A DNA stretch of 64,000 nucleotides, from assembly GCA_963793335.1 (NCBI GenBank), contig CAWBZS010000001.1, positions 930,001-994,000 on the forward strand, in the 5' to 3' direction. Below are positions 33,101 through 45,538 of the stretch, piece by piece (within the stretch, counting starts at the first letter, position 1; every line of letters begins with the position of its first letter). This DNA is from Sva-07 sp963793335. Lineage in GTDB: Bacteria > Actinomycetota > Acidimicrobiia > Acidimicrobiales > Ilumatobacteraceae. The notes below the pieces were generated by a model. It was not told where the DNA came from. It searched no databases and was given only the letters and a program-made list of their open reading frames with translations. The position numbers and the translations under genes are program-made.

Positions 33101-34009
33101 ATGACGTTTCGCCACGGCGCATCACTCATCACTGCGGCCACGCTCGGCTACGCCGACAGCGCTGATCTCGGCCCCACGGCCGGCAACGGGTTCCGCACGA
33201 GATGGCCCGACGACCTGGCACTGCTGCAGGAGATCGGCCTCACCGATGTGCGCATCACGCTCGACTGGTCCAGGCTGCAGACGAAGCCGGGTGGGGCTCT
33301 CGATCTCGACTGGGCCGAGCGTTTCGAGCAGATCCTCCACGCGACCGATGCCATCGGCCTGCGTGCGTGGGCCTGCCTCCACGACGGATCGATCCCTCGA
33401 TGGTTCGACAACGAGGGCGGGTTCGGCAACGACGAGACCTTCACCACGTGGTGGCCGCGCTGGGTGGAGCGAGCAGCTGACCGATTCGGTGACGCAGTGC
33501 ACGGCTGGTTTCCCTTCGCCTGCATGCCGAGTGACGCACCGGACCAGCCCTGGGCCGACACATGGAGCATCCTCGGAGGTGGTCCACCGGTGGTGGCGGC
33601 GGTCGACGTCCGAGACGATGCTGCGATGATCGAACCCCGTCTCGGGCAGATGGACCGTCTCGGTGTCGTCTTGACGACCGACTGGGACCACGACGACACC
33701 GTCGACGAGTCTCGGCTCGGGCACACGCGAGAGCGTTGGGGCAACGAACTCCGCGACGCCGCGGAACTCGTCGGCATCGACGTCATCGTGACCGGGTTCA
33801 ACCCCGGTCACCGCGACCCCGACATCTCGGCACAGGTCGTGACCGAGCTACGCGCAGTGCTCGACGACGCCGAACGGGACGGTGTCGCCATCGACGCGGC
33901 CTTCATCGAACCGGCGATCGCCGGTCCCGAATCGCTTCCGGGCCTGCTCGACCAGGACCGTGCCACCACCCCAGCCACCAGCGCCTACCTCGACGCCACC
34001 GACCGCTGA
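33101..34009 (+). CDS. Glycoside hydrolase family 1-like protein without catalytic glutamates
   Basis: A 302-residue protein with GH1-type segments: WPDDLALLQEIGLTDVRITL, LDWSRLQ, ACLHDGSIPRWFDNEGGFGN and WVERAADRFGDAVHGWFPF. In active GH1 enzymes the last segment ends in NEP with the acid/base Glu; here it reads FACMP (about residues 139-143). The nucleophile region TENG aligns with VTGFNPG (about 229-236), so the second Glu is also gone. It is shorter than typical GH1 enzymes (about 450). Likely a non-hydrolytic sugar-binding protein. It probably shares a transcript with the cyclase. Confidence 0.65.
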   Translation: MTFRHGASLITAATLGYADSADLGPTAGNGFRTRWPDDLALLQEIGLTDVRITLDWSRLQTKPGGALDLDWAERFEQILHATDAIGLRAWACLHDGSIPRWFDNEGGFGNDETFTTWWPRWVERAADRFGDAVHGWFPFACMPSDAPDQPWADTWSILGGGPPVVAAVDVRDDAAMIEPRLGQMDRLGVVLTTDWDHDDTVDESRLGHTRERWGNELRDAAELVGIDVIVTGFNPGHRDPDISAQVVTELRAVLDDAERDGVAIDAAFIEPAIAGPESLPGLLDQDRATTPATSAYLDATDR

Positions 34010-34043
34010 CGCGCCGCGCTGCGGCGAGTTCTTGGGCCGAGGG

Positions 34044-35480
34044 TCAGGTGCGACCGCGGTACGTGGCACTCGGGCCGCTCGCATCCTTGTTCAGCCGCTT
34101 GCTGAGATGTAGGCCCTCCAGGACGAACCCGACCGCCGCGGCCACGGCAGCCGGCGACTCGTCGCCGCCGGTGAGCGCCGTCACCGGTGCACGCAGTGCA
34201 TCGACGTCGTCGACCAGCTGCGCGAGTTCATCGCTGGTCACCCCTTCGCCGGTGTGGGCCACCGCACCCTCCTCGAACGCATCGACGACCGCGCGGGTCT
34301 GCTCCGGAGCGACGACCTCCTTGAACACCGTGAGGACCGCCCCCTTGATCAGGCTTTCCATGATCGCGCCCTCGCGGCCCTCCTCGAGCGACTCGATCTC
34401 GATCTTGCCCATCGAACTCGCGGCGAGTGCATCGAGGTCGTCGACGCGAGCCACCACGTGTCGCTCACCGGCGCGCAGACCCCGGCGAAGTGCATTCGCC
34501 GCCAGTGCTTCGTAGTTGGCCACGCTGAGGCGAACACTCACACCCGACCGCTGATTGACGTGGTTGCTGGCACGGGCGAGATGGCTGAACGTCGCAACGA
34601 CGTCGGCCAGATAGTCGGGCACGTCGACGTCGACCTGACCGTCGCCCGCCGCAATGCTCAGCGACACCGCCTCCTGTCGCATGATGGCCACCTCGGTGTG
34701 GACCTCGAGCGGGTAGTGCGTGCGGATCTGACTGCCGAAGCGGTCCTTGAGGGGCGTGATGATGCGGCCGCGGTTGGTGTAGTCCTCCGGGTTCGCCGAG
34801 GCGAGCAGCATCACGTCGAGCGGCAGGCGGATCTTGTAGCCGCGAATCTGCACGTCTCGCTCTTCGAGCACGTTGAGCATGCCGACCTGGATCCGCTCGG
34901 CGAGGTCGGGCAGTTCGTTGATGGCGAAGATCCCACGGTTGGTGCGCGGCACCAGGCCGTAGTGCAGGGTGAGTTCGTCGGACAGGTACCGACCCTCGGC
35001 CACCTTGATCGGGTCGACCTCGCCGATCAGGTCGGCGATCGACGTGTCGGGCGTCGCCAACTTCTCGCCGAAGCGCTCGCTGCGATGCACCCAGTGGATG
35101 GGTGTGTCGTCACCGAGTTCCGCGACGAGATCGCGGGCGTGTTTCGACACCGGTTCGTAGGGGTCGTCGTTGATCTCGCTGCCGGCGACGATCGGCATCC
35201 ACTCGTCGAGGAGCCCGGTGAGCGAACGGATCATTCGAGTCTTGGCCTGCCCGCGCTCGCCGAGGAAGATCACGTCGTGGCCGGCCAGCAGCGCGTTCTC
35301 GAGCTGCGGCATCACCGTGTCCTCGTACCCCGACACCCCAGCGAACAATGGCTCGCCCGCCGAGACCCGCTCGATGGCATGCTCTCGAACCTCCTGCTTC
35401 ACGGGACGCGACACCCAACCGGAGGCGCGGAGCGCTCCGAGGGTGGGCGCCAGGTCGTCGGGTCGATCCATGTCAGCCAT
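34044..35480 (-). CDS. MoxR/magnesium-chelatase-like AAA+ ATPase
   Basis: A 478-residue AAA+ protein. The Walker A loop is FLGERGQAKTRM (74-83), close to the GxxGxxKT form of MoxR/chelatase ATPases. The Walker B/sensor regions are NRGIFAINELPDLAERIQ and LPLDVMLLASANPEDY. A C-terminal helical extension follows, where a chelatase-type ATPase would dock its VWA partner. The VWA protein at 30464 is the probable partner, on the same strand but separated by two divergent genes. A TAGGTT -10 box lies 6 bases before ATG 35480. Confidence 0.85.
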   Translation of the reverse strand: MADMDRPDDLAPTLGALRASGWVSRPVKQEVREHAIERVSAGEPLFAGVSGYEDTVMPQLENALLAGHDVIFLGERGQAKTRMIRSLTGLLDEWMPIVAGSEINDDPYEPVSKHARDLVAELGDDTPIHWVHRSERFGEKLATPDTSIADLIGEVDPIKVAEGRYLSDELTLHYGLVPRTNRGIFAINELPDLAERIQVGMLNVLEERDVQIRGYKIRLPLDVMLLASANPEDYTNRGRIITPLKDRFGSQIRTHYPLEVHTEVAIMRQEAVSLSIAAGDGQVDVDVPDYLADVVATFSHLARASNHVNQRSGVSVRLSVANYEALAANALRRGLRAGERHVVARVDDLDALAASSMGKIEIESLEEGREGAIMESLIKGAVLTVFKEVVAPEQTRAVVDAFEEGAVAHTGEGVTSDELAQLVDDVDALRAPVTALTGGDESPAAVAAAVGFVLEGLHLSKRLNKDASGPSATYRGRT

Positions 35481-35486
35481 GCTCGG

Positions 35487-35492
35487 AACCTA
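35487..35492 (-). promoter_or_regulatory. -10 box for the AAA+ ATPase gene
   Basis: Minus-strand TAGGTT, 6 bases before ATG 35480. Confidence 0.5.
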
Positions 35493-35582
35493 CTCCGACC
35501 TGTCGCCGCATGAGCATGCGAGCTGGCACTCCAACAGGGGCCGGACCGGGGTCGCAGACGAGTGAGGCCGCTCGGAGGAACG

Positions 35583-35588
35583 TACGCT
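35583..35588 (+). promoter_or_regulatory. -10 box for the GH2 gene
   Basis: TACGCT, 7 bases before ATG 35596; it favours this ATG over the in-frame GTG at 35590. Confidence 0.5.
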
Positions 35589-35595
35589 CGTGGCG

Positions 35596-37725
35596 ATGGA
35601 ACTGTCGGGCGCCTGGTTGGCCACTGCAGCCGATGACGATGTTCGGCGCAACGGCATCGGGCTCGACACCGACGACAGCACCTGGCACCCGATCGAGGTA
35701 CCCGGCCACTGGCAGCATCACCCCGCCTTTGCCGACAGCGACGGCCCGATCATGTACCGCCACGCCTTCAGCGCTCCACCCCCACCGGACGGCAAACGCC
35801 GGTGGTTGACCGTCGACGGGATCTTCTACCAGGGCGACGTCTGGCTCGATGGCGCCTACCTCGGCGATCCGGAGGGCTACTTCGCAAGTCACACCTTCGA
35901 GGTGACGTCGCTGTCGAGGCTCGGCGACGACCACGTCCTTGCGGTCGAGGTCACCTGTTCACCGCAATCCAGCTCGACCGGGCGTCGCAACATCACCGGC
36001 GTGTTCCAGTCCCCGACCGGCGTGGGTTCCGACGTCAATCCTGGCGGGCTCTGGCGTCCGGTGTCGCTGTACGACACCGGAGCGGTGCGCATCGAGCGGC
36101 TTCGTGTGCTCTGCCGGGACGCCGACGCCAAGCGTGCGCACCTGCGCATCGCCACGCGCCTCGACAGCGACCGTTTCACCCAGATCGCGGTGCGAACGCG
36201 CCTCGACGGCGTCGTCGTCGACGAACAGCAACCCTCGATCGCTGCCGGCGACAACGACGTCGAGTGGACGGTCGACGTGCGCGACCCGGCACTGTGGTGG
36301 CCGCGGGCGCTGGGCGACCAGCCGCTGATCAATGTCGAAGTCGAGGTGACCATCGACGGCGAGGTCAGTGATCGTCGACGACGACGCACCGGACTGCGCC
36401 AGATCACCTGGGACGACTGGGTCTGCACGGTCAACGGCGAGAAGCTGTTCGTGAAGGGCGCCAACCTCCTGCCCACCCGAGCGCTGCCGGCGGACGCAAC
36501 CGCTGACGAGATGCGTGCCGACGTCGATGCGGCAGTCGATCTCGGCCTCGACGCGTTGCGGGTGCACGGCCACATCGCCGACCGGCCTCTGTACGACGCC
36601 GCCGACGAGGCAGGCATCCTCCTGCTGCAGGACTTCCCGCTGCAGTGGGGCCATGCCCGTTCGATCCGCCAACAGGCCGTCGATCAGGCCCGTGCGGCGG
36701 TCGACACATTGGGACACCATCCGTCGATCGCGCTCTGGACCGCCCACGACGACCCTGCGGGGACCGACACCGCCGTGGTCGATCCAGGGTGGCGCGGCAA
36801 GGTTCGTCGCGCCGCTGCCCAGCAACTGCCGTCGTGGAACAAGTCGGTGCTCGACCGCTGGGTGAAGCGGGCGATCGAACGTGCCGACGGCACCCGGCAG
36901 GTGGTTGCCCACTCCGGAGTCGTTCCCCACTTTCCACAACTCGATGGCACCGACAGCCACCTCTGGTTCGGTTGGCGACGAGGCGACCCCGAGGACCTCG
37001 GCGCGTTTGCAGGTCGCCTGCCGCGCATGGTCCGCTTCGTCAGCGAGTTCGGGTCGGATTCACCGCCGGCGAACGCCGACTTCGTTGACGAGCAGCTCGC
37101 CACGCTCGCCTGGCCGGGGCTCGACTGGGACCGACTCGCCGAGGAGTTCGGCTACCAACGAGAGATCGTCGAACGGCGTTTCCCACCCGTCGAGTTCGAC
37201 ACATTCGACGAGTGGCGCAACGCACTGCAACGCCACCAAGCGCGTCTGCTCGCCGTGCAGATCGAGACACTTCGGCGCTTGAAGTACCGGCCCACCGGCG
37301 GATTCTGCTTCTCGACGCTCAACGACTCGGCTCCGGCGATCTCATCGAGCATCCTCGATCACGAGCGGCGCCGGAAGCCGGCGTACGACGCAGTGGCCAG
37401 AGCCTGTCGGCCCGTGCTGGTGGTCGCCGATGCGCTTCCGGTCGCGATCGCAGCCGGCTCGACCGTCGATCTCGACGTGCACGTGGTGAACGACCTGCGC
37501 GAACCGCTCGACTTCGCCGTGGTCGATGCGGTCGCGTCGTGGACCGGGGACGAGCAGCGCTGGCGATTCGGAGGACCGGTTCCCGCCGACGACGTGGTCA
37601 AGGTCGGGCGTCTGCACTTCGAGGCGCCCGATGCGCTCGGAGAACTCTCGCTGTCGTTCACACTGGCAAGCGGCCCGATCACGAGCGACAATCGCTACAC
37701 CACCACACTCACCCCAGCGCCGTAA
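35596..37725 (+). CDS. Glycoside hydrolase family 2-like protein (beta-mannosidase/galactosidase type)
   Basis: A 709-residue cytoplasmic protein with the GH2 domain order: N-terminal sugar-binding jelly roll (WHPIEVPGHWQHHPAF, LTVDGIFYQGDVWLDGAYLG), an immunoglobulin-like domain, then a TIM barrel. The nucleophile motif MVRFVSEFGSDSP is present (Glu near residue 484). The acid/base motif, usually a Glu preceded by Asn, reads HPSIALWTAHDDP near residue 383, with Asp in place of Glu. Activity may therefore be altered or lost. No signal peptide. The stop codon touches a palindrome shared with the ppk2 3' end. Confidence 0.75.
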   Translation: MELSGAWLATAADDDVRRNGIGLDTDDSTWHPIEVPGHWQHHPAFADSDGPIMYRHAFSAPPPPDGKRRWLTVDGIFYQGDVWLDGAYLGDPEGYFASHTFEVTSLSRLGDDHVLAVEVTCSPQSSSTGRRNITGVFQSPTGVGSDVNPGGLWRPVSLYDTGAVRIERLRVLCRDADAKRAHLRIATRLDSDRFTQIAVRTRLDGVVVDEQQPSIAAGDNDVEWTVDVRDPALWWPRALGDQPLINVEVEVTIDGEVSDRRRRRTGLRQITWDDWVCTVNGEKLFVKGANLLPTRALPADATADEMRADVDAAVDLGLDALRVHGHIADRPLYDAADEAGILLLQDFPLQWGHARSIRQQAVDQARAAVDTLGHHPSIALWTAHDDPAGTDTAVVDPGWRGKVRRAAAQQLPSWNKSVLDRWVKRAIERADGTRQVVAHSGVVPHFPQLDGTDSHLWFGWRRGDPEDLGAFAGRLPRMVRFVSEFGSDSPPANADFVDEQLATLAWPGLDWDRLAEEFGYQREIVERRFPPVEFDTFDEWRNALQRHQARLLAVQIETLRRLKYRPTGGFCFSTLNDSAPAISSSILDHERRRKPAYDAVARACRPVLVVADALPVAIAAGSTVDLDVHVVNDLREPLDFAVVDAVASWTGDEQRWRFGGPVPADDVVKVGRLHFEAPDALGELSLSFTLASGPITSDNRYTTTLTPAP

Positions 37726-37749
37726 CGTTTGGTGTCAGACACCAAACGT
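37725..37749. terminator. Perfect palindrome between convergent GH2 and sdhB genes
   Basis: Twelve-base arms (acgtttggtgtc and its complement) around one central base at 37737, starting on the last base of the GH2 stop codon. The core is identical to the palindrome at 11219-11251. Placement between two gene ends suggests a bidirectional terminator, although no T-run is present. Confidence 0.6.
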
Positions 37750-37772
37750 ACGGTTCGCCGGGTCGGCGCCGA

Positions 37773-38539
37773 TCAGCGCGCGAGCGACTTGCGATTCTTG
37801 AACTTCGACTTGAGATAGTCGACGTTCATCGTGGCGATGTTGTCGATCGAGATCTCCTTCGGGCACGCCGCCTGGCATTCGCCATGGTTGGTGCACGACC
37901 CGAAGTGCTCGTCCATCTTGTCGACCATCGCCTCGGCACGCTTGTAGCGCTCCGCCTGGCCTTGCGGCAGCAGGTTGAGGTGGGCCAGCTTGGCGGAGGT
38001 GAACAGGCTCGCCGCGCCGTTCGGGCATGCAGCCACACACGCTCCGCAACCGATACACGCCGCTGCGTCCATCGACGCGTCGGACACCGGCTTCGGAATC
38101 GGAATCAGGTTCGCGTCGGGTGCACCGCCGGTCGGGGCGGTGATGTAGCCACCGACCTCGACGATGCGGTCGAACGCCGACCGGTCGACCATCAGGTCCT
38201 TGATGATCGGGAACGCCGCCGCCCGCCACGGTTCGATCACGATCTCATCACCGCTGCTGAACGTGCGCATGTGCAACTGGCACGTCGCCGCGCCCTTCTG
38301 CGGACCGTGCGCAACACCGTCGATCATCAACGAGCACGTGCCACAGATGCCCTCGCGGCAGTCGTGGTCGAAGACGATGGCTTCGTTGCCTTCCTCGATG
38401 AGGCGCTCGTTGAGGATGTCGAGCAATTCGAGGAACGACGCTTCGTCGCTGATCTCGGGGATCTGGTGGGACTCGAAGCGGCCTTGCGCATCGGGGCCGT
38501 CCTGGCGCCAGATCTTGAGGGTGAGGTTGGTGAGGGTCG

Positions 38540-38543
<4 letters not shown>
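37773..38543 (-). CDS. sdhB: Succinate dehydrogenase iron-sulfur subunit
   Basis: Carries electrons from the flavin to the membrane quinone site in complex II. The 256-residue protein has the 2Fe-2S motif CREGICGTC with its later Cys (ATCQ), the 4Fe-4S motif CIGCGACVAACP and the 3Fe-4S motif with CTNHGECQAACP. The start overlaps the sdhA stop by four bases. Confidence 0.95.
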
Positions 38544-40458
<1,915 letters not shown>

Positions 40459-40462
<4 letters not shown>

Positions 40463-41274
40463 TCGGCTGACTCCTCCAGGGGAACGGTGACGGCGTCGGG
40501 GTCGTAGTCGATGACGCCCGCCATGACCGCGACGGGGAACGACACGTTGCCGACCACGACGATCGTGGCGACACCGGTCGCCAGGTAGCGGCGCCAGTTG
40601 TTGAATCGGGGGCTGCTCCATCCCATCGACTGGAACAGTGACCAGGTGCCGTGGAACAGGTGAATGCCCAAGGCGATGTTCGCAATGATGTAGATCGCCG
40701 CAATCGGGAGCCGCGACAGCGAGGTGTCGATGTTCCAGTAGACGGCGCCCTTCACGAATTCGGGGTTCGTCCAGCCCCACGTGAGGTCGGCGAGATGGAA
40801 GATGATGAAGAGCAGGACGATGATGCCCGTCCAGCGCATCGTGCGGCTCGCAAAGCTGGCGACCTGGTAATCGCGGGCGCTCTGGTACTTCACGGGCCGG
40901 GCGTGGCGGTTGAGCACCGTCAGGCTGTACGCCGCATGGATGTGCAGCAGGACCGCACCGAGCAGGACGATGCGCATGATCCAGAGGAACACACCGTGCG
41001 GCAGGATCGGCACGAGCAGCTCGCGGAGGAACTCGCCGTAGACGTCGATGTCGTAGATCTGCTCGTTGCCCTCTGTGACGACGCCGAGGTACATCTTCAG
41101 GTTTCCGATCATGTGACCGACCACGAAGCCGATCCCGATGATGCCGGTGATCGCCATCACGTACTTCTTGCCAACTGCCGTCGAGTAGAAGTCGACGATG
41201 AACGGCTTCTTCTTCTTGGACGGCGGTGTGACGGCGGTGCCCGAGACGGGTCCTCGGTTCAACGTTTGTGCCAT
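40459..41274 (-). CDS. sdhC: Succinate dehydrogenase cytochrome b subunit
   Basis: A 271-residue membrane anchor with five hydrophobic helices and histidines in GHMIGNLKMYLG, LHIHAAYSL, FHLADLT and HLFHGTWSLFQSMG, as in the single-subunit diheme cytochrome b558 type. No sdhD is present, which agrees with this type. Order sdhC-sdhA-sdhB with overlapping starts. ATG 41274 is supported by a TAACTT -10 box 7 bases upstream, making the operon's message leaderless. Confidence 0.93.
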
Positions 41275-41281
41275 TCCTGCG

Positions 41282-41287
41282 AAGTTA
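41282..41287 (-). promoter_or_regulatory. -10 box of the sdhCAB operon
   Basis: Minus-strand TAACTT, 7 bases before ATG 41274. Confidence 0.55.
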
Positions 41288-41380
41288 CTCCGCCGAGGCG
41301 CCGCGACACTCAATCGACCTCGTGACGTGTCAATGTCTTGTTGGTCACATGACGAGGGTGCGTTTCGTCGGCTTGGTTCC

Positions 41381-41386
41381 TAGCCT
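41381..41386 (+). promoter_or_regulatory. Possible -10 box of hppA
   Basis: TAGCCT about 81 bases before the hppA GTG, implying a leader of roughly 75 bases. The hppA start has its own AGGAGG, so it is a leadered gene. Confidence 0.3.
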
Positions 41387-41467
41387 CCCGCCCGACCATC
41401 ATGGTTCGGTTGCTCGGATACGAACCGGGCAGGACAACTACGTACCGCCCCTCAGGAGGCACATCCC

Positions 41468-43561
<2,094 letters not shown>

Positions 43562-43690
43562 TCCTGACCCCCGCTCACGGGTTCTGTCACCGGTGACGGT
43601 GGGGCGTGCGGCCTTCGGCCGGTTCCCATCGTCACCCGTGCCACCCGTTCGCTGTTCAGTGTCGGTCGGGCTGCCGCGCCACCGGCTTGC
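43562..43690. other. Spacer between convergent hppA and DUF3097 genes
   Basis: No gene. It contains a 12-base palindrome GTCACCGGTGAC at 43586-43597 and a small hairpin GGCC-TTC-GGCC near 43610-43620, either of which could contribute to termination; neither is strong. Confidence 0.3.
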
Positions 43691-44500
43691 TCACTGGGGC
43701 TGGTCGGCGACGAAGTCGATGAGCTGCTCGACGGCGCCGACGAGTTCCGGGCGCAGGTCGGCGAACGTGTTCACGCAGTTGCGCAGCCTGGGCCAGAAGC
43801 CCTCGAACTGCACGCCGAGTTCGGCACACATCGCTTCTTTCCACGGACGGTCGCCCTTCGGGATGTCGGGCCACGCATCGAACCCGATCACCTTCGGCCG
43901 GATACCGGCCCACACGTCGACGAACGGATGACCCGTGATGAGCACGTTCGGGTCGTCGACGGTCTGCGCGATCCGAGTCTCCTTCGAGCCGGGCACCAGG
44001 TGATCGAGCAGCACGCCGAGACGTCGGTCGGCTGACGGTCCGAAGTCGGCAACTGCAGCGGCAAGGTCGTCGGCACCGTGGAGCGGCTCGACCACGATGC
44101 CGAGCTCGCGCAGGTCGTCGCCCCACACGTGCTCGAGGAGTTCGGCGTCGTGCTTGCCCTCGACCCAGATCCGGCTCGCGGCCGCCACACGCGCTCGACC
44201 GTCGCCGGCCACCGAACCCGAGGCGGTGATCCGTTGGGTGGCCGCTGCCGCAGCCGCCGGGCGAACGAGCGTGACCGGCGTGCCCTCGATCAGAAACCCA
44301 CCCGGCTTCCACGTGAAGTGTCGGACGTAGTGATTGCGGTCCTGGAGCGTGACGCCCTCAGCACTCCAACGGACCACGTCACCACAGAAGTGGCTGGAGC
44401 GGTCTTCCACCAGCATTCCCATCTCGACCGTCACGTCGGGGTACGTGGGCCCGCGCCGGGCCTGCTCGAAGTCGTCGAGGATGTCTCCGGTGTAGGGCAC
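43691..44500 (-). CDS. DUF3097 family protein with TOPRIM-like segment
   Basis: A 269-residue actinobacterial family protein of unknown function. The centre holds SRIWVEGKHDAELLEHVWGDDL, which resembles the Glu-containing first strand of a TOPRIM nucleic-acid domain, and LLDHLVPGSKE follows where the acidic DxD strand might lie. The N-terminal 90 residues are beta-rich. GTG 44500 is used; longer in-frame starts would run into the divergent SDR gene region. The promoter is not clear. Confidence 0.7.
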   Translation of the reverse strand: MPYTGDILDDFEQARRGPTYPDVTVEMGMLVEDRSSHFCGDVVRWSAEGVTLQDRNHYVRHFTWKPGGFLIEGTPVTLVRPAAAAAATQRITASGSVAGDGRARVAAASRIWVEGKHDAELLEHVWGDDLRELGIVVEPLHGADDLAAAVADFGPSADRRLGVLLDHLVPGSKETRIAQTVDDPNVLITGHPFVDVWAGIRPKVIGFDAWPDIPKGDRPWKEAMCAELGVQFEGFWPRLRNCVNTFADLRPELVGAVEQLIDFVADQPQ

Positions 44501-44546
44501 CGCCCCAGTGAAGCAGCCCCGGTGGGCGCTGTGCCACCATGCCCCG

Positions 44547-45443
44547 ATGCAGCAGTTCGAGGGCAAGATCGCAGTGGTCACCGGCGGGGCGAGCGGCATG
44601 GGGCGGGAGTTGGTGGTTCAGCTTGCGACCGAGGGCTGCCACGTCGCACTGTGCGACATGTCGGTCGAGGAGATGGCCGAGTCGCAGCGCCTCGCGCTCT
44701 CGGCAGCACCGAGCGGCACGCTCGTGACCACTCATGCGTGCGACGTCTCCGACGAGGAGTCGGTGCTGGCGTTTCGCGACGCCGTGGTCGCCGAACACCA
44801 GACCGACCACATCAACCTCCTCTTCAACAATGCGGGTATCGGCGGTGGCGGTTCGGTGATCACCGACGAGCGCGCCTCGTGGGACCGCACCTTCGCGGTG
44901 TGCTGGGGTGGCGTGTACTTCGGAGTTCGGGCATTCATGCCGCTGCTGGTCGCGTCGTCGGAGGGCCACATCATCAACACCTCGAGCGTCAACGGTTTCT
45001 GGGCGAGCATCGGACCCGACCGTCCCCACACCGCGTACTCGGCGGCGAAGTTCGCCGTCAAGGGATTCAGCGAGGCGTTGATCACGGATCTGCGTGTCAA
45101 CGCGCCGCATGTCGGGGTGTCGGTGGTGATGCCCGGCCACATCGGCACGTCGATCGTCGAGAACTCGCTGCGTCACGGCGGGCACGAACTCGACATGGAG
45201 ACGGCCGAGATGGTCAAGGTGATGTCCGACATGTTCCGCGACCAGGCACCGATGTCCGCAGCGGAGGCCAGCGCCGAGATCCTCGACGGCGTCCGCAACG
45301 GCAGGTGGCGCATTCTCGTCGGCGACGACGCCCGCAAGCTCGACGAGGCGGTGCGCGCCAATCCCGAGATCGCGTACGAGTCACTCACCCTCGGCGACCT
45401 CACGTCCGGCAACGCTGGCACGCCGTTCGCCAACAACGACTGA
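44547..45443 (+). CDS. Short-chain dehydrogenase/reductase
   Basis: A 298-residue Rossmann-fold oxidoreductase. The cofactor motif is TGGASGMG (12-19), followed by ACDVSDEESV and NNAGIGGGG, with the catalytic Ser in INTSSVNGF and the YSAAK tetrad near residue 165. An Asp after the second strand (LCDMS) suggests NAD(H). Substrate unknown. ATG 44547 fits the family start. The gene is divergent from DUF3097 across 46 bases. Confidence 0.88.
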   Translation: MQQFEGKIAVVTGGASGMGRELVVQLATEGCHVALCDMSVEEMAESQRLALSAAPSGTLVTTHACDVSDEESVLAFRDAVVAEHQTDHINLLFNNAGIGGGGSVITDERASWDRTFAVCWGGVYFGVRAFMPLLVASSEGHIINTSSVNGFWASIGPDRPHTAYSAAKFAVKGFSEALITDLRVNAPHVGVSVVMPGHIGTSIVENSLRHGGHELDMETAEMVKVMSDMFRDQAPMSAAEASAEILDGVRNGRWRILVGDDARKLDEAVRANPEIAYESLTLGDLTSGNAGTPFANND

Positions 45444-45538
45444 CGCGCCAACCCCGCATCCTCCACGACGACTGCGCGAACGAGCCGTCGGGTGGGACCC
45501 AGATGGAACCAGCGAGGGTCGCTCGGCGTCGAATCTCC

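Noticed and set aside
33101..34009. Calling the GH1-like gene an active beta-glucosidase
   Set aside because: Neither catalytic glutamate motif (NEP, TENG) can be found at the aligned positions.
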